Shown here in pieces: positions 43,443 to 55,600 of a stretch of 64,000 nucleotides of DNA. Position numbers and translations under genes: made by a program. How positions within the stretch are numbered: the first letter of the stretch is position 1; each line of letters begins with the position of its first letter. The notes beneath the pieces are model-generated. The model did no database searches. It was not told the DNA's origin and saw only the letters and a program-made list of their open reading frames with translations. The DNA is from Sipunculus nudus (Eukaryota; Annelida; Sipuncula; Golfingiida; Sipunculidae). The stretch is taken from the NCBI GenBank assembly GCA_026874595.1, contig CM049321.1:25099479-25163478 (forward strand), written 5' to 3'.

Positions 43443-46228
43443 CTTATGTGACAAGATAACAATCAGCTTAGTGTATTATCTAGTTAGTAGATGGCAGCAC
43501 CTCCCGTTGTAGCCCTTGTGTTGGCGTCATAGGGTTTACTGCGCATCGGATTTAGCGCATCGGGACGGAAGCCAGGAAGAACGCTGGGTCGGGTTGCTGC
43601 AGTCTTGCAGCGCTGACATATACAGTAAACAATAATCAAGCGCTGCAGCCTCTGGCGGGGAGAGTCTTTACTATCCAAGGTTGTACGGATCCGATAAACC
43701 CCTAAGACACGTAAATGCCTAGTGTAACGTGAGGACATCAGTCAAACCTCACATATTATTTTTATTACAGATGCTTGGACTCCGTTGGGACCAACACTTT
43801 TGCTGGATGATCAGTATGTTCTAAAGTATGGGCACTTACTCTGAATAAAGTCAGATATTCTTCTGCGTTTGGCCGCTGGGGCCTTGAATTTGGAACAGCC
43901 GATAGGAAATTAGCATCAATGACAACAAGCGATGTATGATGGGAAGGATGCTTATGAAATTATGGTCTATTCTAGTGCACGGTACTGGCATTCGGGGTAA
44001 AAACGCCCCTGAATTCCTTTTTTGCATAGATTGTCCACCTAATTTGCATGGGATCTCTTTCCGGTGGTGTCTTGTTGCGCATGCAACAACTGAACCCCGG
44101 CAGTTCAAAGGATAAAAAACATTGACAGGCGCACGTATAGGTGATATATCGATTTAATTTGAAACATATTAAGTTTTTTCTATATATTAATACCAGATTG
44201 CTTCTCTATTGCACAACAAGCAGGGGTATTTCATGTTACAGGTCCTTCCATGTACTGCAGGGTGAACTCTCACCGCCAGAAGGTCGGACTCCATATCACA
44301 GATAAATGGAGTCCGTACGTGGTGAGCTAAGGGTCGGGCTGCCCGGGGATTGAGTTATTTCACCGTAATACTGGGTAGAGCGGTGAGGACAGATCCTGTC
44401 ACGAAAGCAGTCCTGTCTAGGACACGTCTAGTTCAGGTTAGCATATGTTTTTATTGTGATATATTCCGCATGAAACTGTATTTGCTTCATGTTAGTCAGT
44501 CGTTAGCGCTAGCATGGGAACACGTGATCAATAGCATTGGCATTAAATAGTCGCTGATTACTTGGTAACGTAAACTGTATTTCAAGAAACCCTAGAGTTC
44601 GCATATTTTGAATAGAACTGGAGAAATAGTTTTATCAACTCAGTGTTACGTAGAGATAGATGCTAATTGTATAGACGCTATCAATGAAGAGTTTCAAAGT
44701 TTTCAAATGTTTCGATTAGCTGAGGACAGATGGTGCTAGAGTTAAAGTGACAGCCTATGTGTCTGTGATGCCAGCATTAGGGCGTTGATATCACTGTTAT
44801 ATAGCATCCGTGTAGTGTCTCTATGGATCATAGAATGGTGTTATCTTTACTATTAACACATTTGATTGCGGTATGATGCTAACCAAGCCCATCCTGATGT
44901 GTATGTGAATGATTGAATGCTAAACGACAGATGTTTATCTTTCATAATGGAGAGGAACCTGCATTACTTTAGATTTCTGCTAACTGGACATATTGAAATG
45001 TAGAACAGGTGTTTATAACTTGTTTCTTCTAGATATGCATGATGGATATTATGGAATTTACTTACTAAGTATCTGACTTAAATTAGTACAAGTATTATTG
45101 ATCATAGATACTTAGATCAGGTTATTTTAAAAGGATATAAATGTAATGAGACCCCATGATGGTTTAGTTTGTGTTCTTATGGGATATAATGTTAATATGA
45201 TCAGGTATGAGAGATCAGATAGGGATCTTAGTTGGTTTTACTAGTTAAAGAACTATAAAGTGTTTTATTTATGAATTATTATATTATTAAGGATTTTGAT
45301 GTAATGTTTGTGGATGATTGTCAATCTGATTTATTTGCTGATGTGTGTATACTGTCACACATTGTAGCTGTAGAGTCGAGTTCAGTTGCAGCCTGTTGGT
45401 ATCCGGTTCTGGTTCAGGTCTGCTGTAATCTACATGCCAAGGTTGATTATGTAGGTATCTAATATCATACTGGATTGCAGGGTTTGAAATGTGTTATTGA
45501 CATGTTATTATTTTAAAGGTAGGCACTGTGATGTATTGTTGATGTGATGTCACTTCAGTGCAAGTGTATGGACAAATTAAGTGTTAATGTGTGTAAAATG
45601 TGCATTGTTTGTCTCAGAGACGTGAAACATGTTATTGTATTTTCATTATTACTAATTCAGGATCTAAGATGATACCATTATGTTCATACAAAGATGGGAT
45701 AGCGTTTTTCGTGCTATGATATAAGGTATTGATGTTATGATGTGATGAGTTGTGGACAACTTCATGGGACTGTTGTTTAGTAATGCTGGACAGCCAAGGT
45801 TATTTGTATTATGTCCATTATTCTTTCATTCAAGCCAAATGTATGAGTGATAGAAATGTTAACATGCAGTTACACTGAAGCTATGATAAGGCATATGCAT
45901 GTGGGTACAAGTGATATTATGTAGTAGTGATGACTGATGAAGGGGTTCTCAGCACTGATTGAGTATATTTTGTCTTTCTTTTTTTGTTTGTATTACACAT
46001 GCGCCAGAGGCTTGAGCTTCTGCTTCTTCCAGTTATGTGCTGAGGTTGAGGCACCTTGACATTTCAATTGATGTGGCTAACAACATTTATTGTCCCAGTG
46101 GTGTGTGAGGGAATAAATGATTGTTGCCAAGCAGCATTCGTCTTTTTTTCATCTGGTGTCATGGATGGGAGTTTGACGCTACCAGAGACATCCCCCCTCT
46201 CCCCTTGGTTATCCATGACTTACACTTA
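43443..46228. mobile_element. 2.78-kb non-coding element with TGT...ACA ends
   Basis: Element 43447-46224, target duplication CTTA on both sides (43443-43446, 46225-46228), inserted in the 52-bp minisatellite. It starts TGTGACAAG and ends GACTTACA, the end type of LTR retroelements, but has no long ORF and no direct terminal repeat, so a very long solo LTR is the simplest reading. Near the 3' end an AATAAA (about 46112), a TGGTGTCATGG motif (about 46156), the inverted repeat GTCATGGAT/ATCCATGAC and a pyrimidine run (ATCCCCCCTCTCCCC) are packed into 120 bp. The family is unknown to me. Confidence 0.65.
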
Positions 46229-46722
46229 GTAATTATATAATCATACAGATATACTAAAGGACTAGGGAAACCTTGCCTTAGTAATTACTTAAACATACAT
46301 AAACTATGCAGGAATAAAGGGCTATGCCGTTTGTTATTACATAACCTTACAGAAATACTAGAGGAATAGTGGGTCATGTCGTCAGTAATTACATACACGT
46401 ATAGAAATACTACATGACTAAAGGGACATGTCGTTGTTATAACATAAACATTCATAAATACTATAGAGGACTTAAGAAACATGTCGTTAATGATTACATA
46501 AACATAACAGAAATAATAGAGGAGTATAGTACATGTCGTTAGTTATTATATAAACATTCAGATATACTAGAGGACTAGATATGCCGTTAATAACTATATC
46601 TCTAGTAATTATATGTTCATAAACATACAGAAAAACTCTAAGACTAGAAGGGCATGTCATCAGTAATTACATAAACATACAAAAATTGTAGAGGACTAGA
46701 GGGACATGCCGTAAGTAATTAC
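46229..46722. repeat. 52-bp minisatellite, between the two insertions of unit B
   Basis: About nine degenerate monomers between the 2.78-kb element and the solo LTR. Confidence 0.88.
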
Positions 46723-47545
46723 ATAATGCTTCAGGTGTTTGTTTGATGAATGTGTCTGTTGTCATCTTGTTTCGTGTCAGGCAAGCCCTGGGCGTTGCTA
46801 TGGCGTCTAGAGTCACAGCGCTCGATGTAATCCGCGTACTGGGTGAACCCTGGCGTGTAAAGAAACAGCGCTCGTGCTAATCCGAAGTTTTATGGGCTGT
46901 TGTGCTCTATGAGCGCGTCTTTTATTGTTCTTAGGGATGTTCGTGAAATAGAAGTTTTTAGGCTTCGGGGTGAGAAGCTATAAATTAGGGACTGTGTATA
47001 GGGCCGGGGGAGGAAACAGAGAAATATTCCAGCGTACACGGAAGAGTGTTAGTCAGTTTGTGGACCTTTCCGTTAATTGCAGCAATTATAGATCTTCTTC
47101 GAATTTGTAACGGATTTTATAAAGTCTTCAGTTTGCCTTTGGGATTACAACAGATTGTTTTCGAGATTACATTGGACTATTATGCTCTGGGAAGATTTAC
47201 ATGAACTGTTCATCTGGATTATATGTTTTAAAGGACTTGTTGAGCTGTGACAGGGGTGGTATCCATAAAAGCCTAGGATCCGGACACATAATTGAATTGA
47301 TTTACTGTTATACAGTTGTTATACTGTGCAATTGTATTGATTTGGTGTGTTTTAATGTAAGGGTTGTTTGAAGAATAAATTATAATTATTTTTTAACAAA
47401 AAAAACCCCACTAATTTCTTTATTCTTTCCACTTGAAATTTCACGCTGCCTAGTACTACAGAATATGATTTCTTTTTATCTCCCTAACAAAATTTACGCT
47501 CGTCCCGACTACGTGATCGGTTTTTATTATGTTCCGTAACAATAA
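46723..47545 (+). mobile_element. 815-bp solo LTR
   Basis: Element 46727-47541 begins TGCTTCAGG and ends CCGTAACA, flanked by ATAA (46723-46726, 47542-47545). It has a TATAAA (about 46979), an AATAAA (about 47373) and two related 'cagcgctcg...taatccg' segments near 46820 and 46875. The last eight bases equal those of the Gmr1-1 LTR, suggesting a related family. It inserted in the minisatellite. The internal region is gone, as expected after LTR-LTR recombination. Confidence 0.85.
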
Positions 47546-48290
47546 ACATTCAGAAATACTAAAGGACCAGAGGGACATTTCGTTGGCAATTACATGAACA
47601 TACAGAAATACTAAAGGACTAGAGGAACATGTCGTTAGTAATTACATACACATACAGAATTACGAGAGGACTAGCGTGACATGTCGTTAGCAATTACATA
47701 CACAAACATAAATACTAGAGGACCAGCGGGACCTGTCGTTAGCAATTACAAAAACAAACATAAATACTAGAGGACTAGCGGCACCTGTCGTTAGCAATTA
47801 CATACACAGACATAGATACTAGAGGACTAGCGGGACCTGTTGTAAGCAATTACATACACAAACATAATTACTAGAGGACTAGATGGACCTGTTGTTAGCA
47901 ATTACATACACAAACATAAATACTAGAGGAATAGCGGGACTTGCGTTAGCAATTACATACACAAACATAAATACTTGAGGACCTACGGGAACTCTCGTTA
48001 GAAGTTACTTAAACACACATAAATACTAGAGGATTAGAGGGACCTGTCGTTAGCAATTACATAAACATACAGAAATATTTTAGAGGATTTAAGAAACATG
48101 TCGTTAGTAATTACATTAACATACTGAAACACTAAAGGACTAGAGGGACTTGTGGTAAGTAATTACAGAGACATCGAGAAACCCTAGAGGACTAGAGGGA
48201 CATGTCGTTGGAGGTTACATACACATACGGAAATATTGAGCACTTAAGGAACATGTCGTGAGTAATTACATAAACATGAAGAATTACATA
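47546..48290. repeat. 52-bp minisatellite, right of the solo LTR
   Basis: About 14 monomers. In several consecutive ones the text 'caattacatacacaaacata' replaces the common 'aattacataaacata' form, so this subarray expanded locally. Confidence 0.88.
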
Positions 48291-48853
48291 CATTTTACAA
48301 ACTTAAATACTGTGACTGTATTTTTCCCCAAGGGTTTCAAAGGGGCCATTATCGCGAACAATAAACAAACCATCTAACATAAAACACCCCAACATGAAAG
48401 GTGAAATCTACTTTATACTGTAGGCTCAATGACATCTTATATATATTTTCTATGCTTGAATGGTAGCGAAGCAAAATGTTCACATTATTTATAAAAGCAG
48501 ATCTTTCATAATATCCATGAATCAAATATTAATATTATGAATATTTAATATTTAAGATCTTTTATATTATCTGTCTATAATCAATACAGAAATGTCTATA
48601 TTGAGCAAGATGTCTCCCGCGATAATCTCAAAGTGTAAAACCTTTTGCGAATATGTTTAATATTTCATTCATTAAACATTTGTTCTTTGTTCACTACGTG
48701 ATGAGATCCTTAAATTCTAATCCTCGCAAAACGCCAATTAAAAAGTGAAATCGCGAAAGTTTAACCAAGCGAATATGAAGCCAACCACAGAAATCCAGGA
48801 AAAAGTATTTTTGCATTTTCTTCTAAAGTAGAAAATCTTTCTTTTCTATCGAG
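48291..48853 (+). other. Decayed intron 3 end (unit B)
   Basis: Homologous to 6846-7295. Acceptor AAG is GAG here. No gene. Confidence 0.7.
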
Positions 48854-49077
48854 TGCCTTCGCCTCGGAGACGTTGTACCGTTCGCCATACCTAATGCACC
48901 AACATAAGACACTACGCGCAAAGGATTAACCAACCCCAAGGGCACTGTGATTATGGCCTACCTTATGGAGTGCAAGAGGACCCAGCGGTCTGGGCGGACC
49001 CGGCCGTGGCGCTTCCTAACGGACGATGGATGAATGAACACAGCGTTGTCGTCATATGTTGCTCCATTTTCATGTTG
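48854..49077 (+). pseudogene. P450 exon 4 pseudo-copy (unit B)
   Basis: Starts with intact-looking codons (CLRLGDV), then shares indels, the in-frame TGA ('gatggatgaatg') and the donor loss with the unit A copy, and adds its own deletion in the segment before the PERF-like motif. Confidence 0.9.
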
Positions 49078-50177
49078 CTATGCAGTTTTAGTGTACAGAC
49101 AAATGACAAAATGTAATCACCAAATGTGATTTCAAACATTTGTATTGCAAAATTTTGGGATTCATTCATGCAGAACTATATGAAATGGGGATGTCTGCTC
49201 TTTTCAGTTAGGCTATGTTTCAATATAAATATTTGATCTAAAAGCATCATGACTGTGTCATTAACAATGTTTGAGTGCATAGGGAAGGTTGGTAGTGATA
49301 TCATCAATAGCTTTAGAATAACATGCCAATTACGTGACATGCCAATTACCTAAACACTGAAGAAGAATTTCAATTCTCTTATACAGTACTTTAGTTCTAA
49401 ATAAAATGTTACATAATGCAAATAATTAGGTCAATATAGCAAAGCTAAGGGTCACAGTAGAGGTGTAAATGCTAAATTGTAGATGGCCATTTCGCATTAA
49501 CTACTTAAGACATCAAGTTTATACGATGACTGTCATTTAACAAGGATACTTCGCTTTATTGTTATAATCGGATTTTGAGAGGCATTAACCCCTCTGCGAT
49601 ACGTCACTTCCTGTAATTTCCGGTCCGGACCGGACACGAATCTAACCTAATGGACCGAGAACTTTATATCTCTAGGAAAAAAGAAAAGTTGGTCATGATG
49701 TCTTTATTACTTTTTTAAGAATATGCAAAATGAGAAAACGTTAGTCACCATTTCAGCTTATCTGTGGATAATGTCATTTCTGTTATCCAAATATAGTTCT
49801 TTCGAAACTATTACGTGGAGATTCGTAATCGTCGTATGACAGTTACAAGAAGTCTTGTGAAAATTAATACCTCCGCCAAGCGGGGGTTGTTTCACCTGGC
49901 GTTGGATTGTCTATTTAGCTGACTGTTCGCAACACACTTAAAACAGTTTTAACGGAGTTTGATGAAATGTTCAGGATAGCGTAGCAATGATAGAAAGAAC
50001 AAATGATTAAATTATGGTGTGATCTTGATTACCATCTGGATCCAGTAATCTTTTTAAAGAAAATGCTGCATTTCTGACGTTGCAATTTGGGGATAATGAG
50101 CGGCGTTGGCGGAGGCTTGCCTTCTGTCAGTTCTGATTTCTAGTTAACATCAAATACATTTAGTAATTGTGTTTCAG
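49078..50177 (+). other. Decayed intron 4 (unit B)
   Basis: Homologous to 7532-8609. It includes a CTCCGCCA element at about 49870-50120 and a retained CAG acceptor (50175-50177). Confidence 0.7.
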
Positions 50178-50357
50178 GAAAGCGATCCTGTCCTGGGTAA
50201 GCTCTAGCGAGGATGGAGCTGTTTCTCTTCTCGTGCCGTCTGCCACAAGGTCCATCAGATGGCGTTGATCTTGATAAGGTTGACGGGATCTTAGCATTAA
50301 CCTTTTTTGCCCAGTCCATATAAGATAATGGTCTGTCTGAACGAAAATGTAGGATAA
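50178..50357 (+). pseudogene. P450 exon 5 pseudo-copy (unit B)
   Basis: GKRSCPG then TAA, where intact copies have GAA. It has the same 12-nt deletion as the unit A copy, plus one extra T, giving 180 nt. The shared stop shows this module was dead before the unit duplicated. Confidence 0.92.
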
Positions 50358-52605
50358 ATAATAAATATTGTTAAAAAAATCGAACATTAAAAGTGGCTGC
50401 AGGTGTTGTCGTTGATTATCAAATTTTGTTCGTCAAAATAGAGTGATCTTTAGTTTTAACCTGATATATACTGTTCTTTTTTAAATATTTTGGTTCAGGT
50501 AACCCCCACCATTTTTAACAGACTACCCCTTCAAAAAAAATAAATAAAGTAAAGATATCATTTAAGTTCATGTTGACAGCATTATAGCAAAATCTTTGTA
50601 AACATATCTTAAAACATTATTTTTACTCATAATGTATTATAATCCTTTATCCGGATGTATTATAGACAGTCGAAATGCTGTCGCGGTCCAAAGTCATAAA
50701 ATAACGGATTCGTGTGAATTGTGTAATCATAAAAGCTTTTAAAGTTATAAACATGGGAATTTACTTACACGTGACTGATATGTATTGACCCCTTCGATGG
50801 GGCTCTCATTCTCCTCCTCCACCAGCTCTTTCTCTCTTTCTCTCCCTCTCCGTCTCTCACTATCTCTCTAAAATACTTATATACGAGAATAGAGTTAGTC
50901 TCCTGACTAAACTAGGGCGGACGGCACTTCGTGTCTCTGAAGCCTCCACTTTGTGTCTCGCCCGAAATAACCCTCTGCACGTTCTTGAAGACCCTTCTAT
51001 CCCGGAAGCTAATTTATATATTCATAGGACGAATACAATGAATTGCCTGCTTTTCTACTATGACCTACCTATATTCATGAGCACGATGAATACTAAATAG
51101 GCTAGGAACAAAACACGGTATTTTCGAAGCGAATGCTTTTTATAAAAGCACAATAAGACCTGCAGCGCACTTGACAACCTTTTATTGAAAGCGCGCCAAT
51201 GTTTAATAGTACAATGCTCTTACCGATGCATCAATTCAAACATCAACAAATACAAAAGTACAACTTACCCTGTACAGTGAGCCCGAGAATAAAAATAAAA
51301 ACACAATGACACGCCACATAACAGACAGATACGTGTCAGCGTAATTTTAAAGAAAATTGCTCCTTGTACAATCATGTGGCACGTAAATACAACTTATCAT
51401 TACGTTCATACTTTTCCAGCCTTGCGGCTTATCTTAGCTTCTTGTACTGTACAAGATTTTTTTAGCATAAGAGTTTGTTTGTTCCATCTTATCCTTCTTA
51501 GTATATTCATGATAACCTATTATTTTTCATCTATCATTTTGTATTAACTTTACAGTCATACTAAGTAATTTACATTTACATAGGAACTTCTACTTTGATT
51601 TTAATTGCTCATGATGATCATAAGTTTCTTTATTTTATATCTTGAACAGCAGAAGTACTTACAACAGAAGTGTTCTTTTGGTGTAGGCTACCCTGGAGAG
51701 TGTTCTAATAAATTAAAAAATAATTTATCAGTACAATCCGGAGATAATTTGCGTTATTAAATGTGTCATTTAGTGTGACTAAGCCGTGAGAGGCTCTATG
51801 TTGTCCCTCATGCAGAGGTTATGTTTTTTTTTTAAATCGACGCTTGAGACAAAAACACATTCATAACTCAACTCAAATGGACTGGAGAATAAGACGCGTT
51901 ATTGTACTTTGTGCTGTAAATGAACTCTAGAATACTTTCGTTGAGAAAAACGACGAAGGTAATTTCAGTAATGGCGATGTAGGCCTATTTTTAATACAAT
52001 ATAATATTATGTTTGTATTCCATGCTAATGTATTGTTAACTGGCTTGTTTTGCATCCGTCACTGAACGAAAAGAACAAACTCGTTTGGTAGCTATTGATT
52101 ATCTTTTTACACATACGAAACTGTTTCTGCATCTCATCTACTTTGAATCTCTCCCGCAATAGCTTACCATCGGTCAAGTCCCACGTTAAGATGAAGACTG
52201 AAGTGAAAGTAAATTCTCATGTAGGCAGTTATAGACCGGTTATCTATCATTATAGGTAGATGATTATATTCACGATTTTTCACATAAATACCATAATAAA
52301 CATACACATACATATCTTAACTCATGAAAAATTGTCAGTCTTGCATAGCCGGACGACCCAAACAACCTCCGGCTCGACCGTTTTTCTTCACATTTGCCGC
52401 AATGGCATCCCGATTATCTAAACATCTGGTCACCATCCAGGTCAATCTGGAACTTAAACCATAAAAACCCTCAGTAGTGAGGAGAGGAACCTGGACACAA
52501 GAAAAAGGGTTTCCGGAGGAACCATTGGATCCAGATTGAACCTTATGGGTTCTTAAAAGAACAACCAAGAACCCCTTTTTCCTTAGTTTTATGTCTGTAT
52601 ATCTA
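50358..52605. other. 3' flank of the decayed module (unit B)
   Basis: Homologous to 8789-10042, with additional sequence. About 50897-51360 has no counterpart in unit A and may be an insertion, or sequence deleted there. A fragment of the minus-strand relic is at about 51410-51465. The end (about 52594-52605) is the empty site corresponding to the Gmr1-1 insertion. Confidence 0.6.
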
Positions 52606-52641
52606 CACCCACACGAACACCCACACACATATATGAGAGAG

Positions 52642-52684
<43 letters not shown>

Positions 52685-55600
52685 AAGGGAGAGAGAGAGA
52701 GATTCAGGTGTCCGGTAATAAATACAATACATAGAAGTACGGAGAACGCATAAATAAGCTAAAATAGTATTTAACTATGAATAATGTGACTAATTAGTGT
52801 GCTTGTTAACTTAATTCATATTATTGACATAGTTTACTGCAACGTTGGGGCTATATAAAGAGTGCATGATTGAATATCAACCACGTCCTGTATTTTCATA
52901 ACAGCACAACACGTGCGTGTGTGTATTGGAATGAGTATTGTCAGATATTAAGTTAATAAATATTTGTACCTATCAGGTAACCCATCAAATATGAATCCAT
53001 AGAAGCTTATGAAAGCGACCTAATCAAAACCCAATTATGTTAAATATGCATGAAGTATGGAGCTTTCTCCTTAGAATATTTTTTTCTTCCTATATTATGT
53101 TTTCATGTACACAAGTGTAAATAAACTTGTACCGACGCGATAAGTGAAGTCCAAACTTGAACCTAGGAGGTACGCCAACTGGAACGTAACTTCATAAATC
53201 AAAATTTTCAAATTATTCATCCGATGTTCCTTTTGAGTATCTTCTTTAATAATACTCCTCCTTGTTTTATGAGTCGTCTCGCTAGCAAGGGATCAGACCT
53301 CTGGTCACAGAGTCTTGTGATGGTAAACCGATACACGTGGACTAAGTTATTCACACACAGAACCTTAATAACTAATAAAACAGGTGAATTGGAGATAGTC
53401 ATTCATTGTTCCGGGATTAATTAGCTTGGAAACCTTACTGATAACGTAAGGTAATACACATTATTTCAAATGTTTTTTTTTTTCAAAACTGAAAGGAGGT
53501 GTCTGGTCAAAATATATACTTAACGCCTTTTTTAAAACGATGGTCTGAATGTAATTCAATAACAAGGCTTAAAATTTGTTCAGAATGAAGGAACATTTAT
53601 AGGGTTATATTTTCTCCCACATGACGGCCTTGATCCAGCTTATTTTAAAATGGCTGCTTGGTACTCCCTTTTACGTTTTTAGCTCAGCTGACTGAAACTC
53701 GTCTTAGCTTAGGCGATCACTTTTAGTCTGTCGTCCGTCCGGCCGTCCGACCGTTAACAATCATAAATCGTAACCGTTAGACATAGAAACTTATAATTGT
53801 ACATCTAAGGAGGTCCAATGAAAATCTCCCTGGAAACCTGAAATTCGGTTTCTGTTCCAAATACCATCAGTGCTAATGGGCTTGTAATAATTACAAATTT
53901 GATACGAAAATTCCAGTATCTGAAAAACTAATGCTTTGATCGTCATGATTTCAAAACGGCTGCTTTGGTACCCCTGTTTACATTTTTATTAGTCTAAGAA
54001 AACGACAGATCGCTTGAGAACAATATGCTCATTACAAAAGTTACAGATTTTGAGAAGAGAGGTTATATAAAGAAACGTGATTTAAAAAAAGGTATGCAGT
54101 GTCATTTCTTCCTGTGGTGGATTCAGACTCCGGTGTTTCTTTTATCGCCCACCAACGGCGACCGTTCTGTTCACTGCCTGCAGAATATGAGAGTAATATG
54201 AGGTATAATTTCCACAAGGAAAGAATTTTTGCCGTCTTCATTTTTAAGTAAAGACTATAAATTTTCAAACATAAAATTATTGTCTCCGCCAGGAGGGCAT
54301 CTGTTCATCCCCGGTGGAGTACGTGTGTGTTCACAACATAACTCAAGAATTAAGAACGGACTCTCATAAACTTTTAAAAGTATTTCGGAATGGGCCTATA
54401 CAGAATTGGTTAGATATTGATGCGGATCCGGCACATGATCCGGATTCAGAAATGCCTTAAGGATTATTTACAAATGTACAATCACTTATTCAGGAATGAA
54501 CCTGGTAATATGGACAGAAAAAAAATTAACGCAAACCGTGTTTTGGGAGCATGCCACGATTGGGAACCTCAGCTCCCCTCCCCCCGACATGCTGATTTCT
54601 AGTTTGTTATATGAGTTAGTTCACAGTAGTCAACTGGTTTAGTTGACAGTAATATCACAGGTTTAGAGGAACCCAAAGTAAACCACAGGCCTTGGACGGG
54701 CAACCATAACACACTAATGGTGGTCGAACCAAGTCGCAGGTGGAGAGAGCCGAGCCTTTTACCCCTCGACTGTTGACATTCCGTATTCGAATTCAAAGCA
54801 AAAGATTTCATATCATCACTATTGGGGACCCCGTTATGTGTAAGCTAATTTTGCATTTCTAATCCAACGCTCAGGGACAATAATTCCTTATTCGAGCAAT
54901 TTGTCCATAAAAACAGCCTCTCCCCTATACACACATTCTTATGTGTGCATGTGTGTGCGTGCTTTACCTTAATTAATTGTGCATACGATTATTTGATCAA
55001 TATGTCAGTAAGCAGTCAAAACTAATTGTTTTATGGAGGGCAGTCTCGCTGCCGAAGGTTATAAATGTTTTCTATAAATGCTGGGCACGCTTAAGCGAAC
55101 TAATAAGGGAGGGGTCAGTATAAGAGTGTTTATTGACAGACACAGACACAAAGCCAACAACATGATTGTCGGCGTAATCTTTAAAATGGAAATTATTGTC
55201 ATCACTCCTAGCGTCAGTCAGTACTATGCATTCGTTTATAGATTCTATTCAGGTGACCCAGATATAGATATAATTTCCAAGAATTATATGACGCATGCTC
55301 AGGGGGCGGAAAAGGTCATTAACTCCATGAGTTATCTACATACCAGCTGTTAATTATTACTGGTAACGTTATTTGGTTCGCTCATACGATCTGAGAAAAT
55401 AGAAGTTGCATTATATGATAATCGCACCGTGTATTTCTTAACCACAAAGCACAGAGGACACGATAATTAATGGAATTTTCCAACGGATAATTGCGGAGAG
55501 TAAAATGGAAACTGACCCGCCTTCCAAGAATTTTCCCCAACCTTATTTATTTTAGTTTTCCTTTCATTTCCATTTCCTGAAATATATTTAAAATTTATGT

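Larger units (their letters stand above)
40901..43446. other. 3' flank of gene B and start of its decayed module
   Basis: Homologous to 3752-6180. It contains GT/TA microsatellites (about 41358-41393), the second hammerhead-like motif, an interrupted AT tract (about 41518-41601), the degraded minus-strand relic (about 41860-42005) and, from about 42755, the duplicated intron 3 repeat. The last bases are the minisatellite cut by the 2.78-kb element. Confidence 0.65.

Noticed and set aside
44350-44550. 66-codon ORF in the 2.78-kb element as a possible transposase or gag remnant
   Set aside because: No motif of any transposase, RT or gag is visible, and the rest of the element is closed in all frames.
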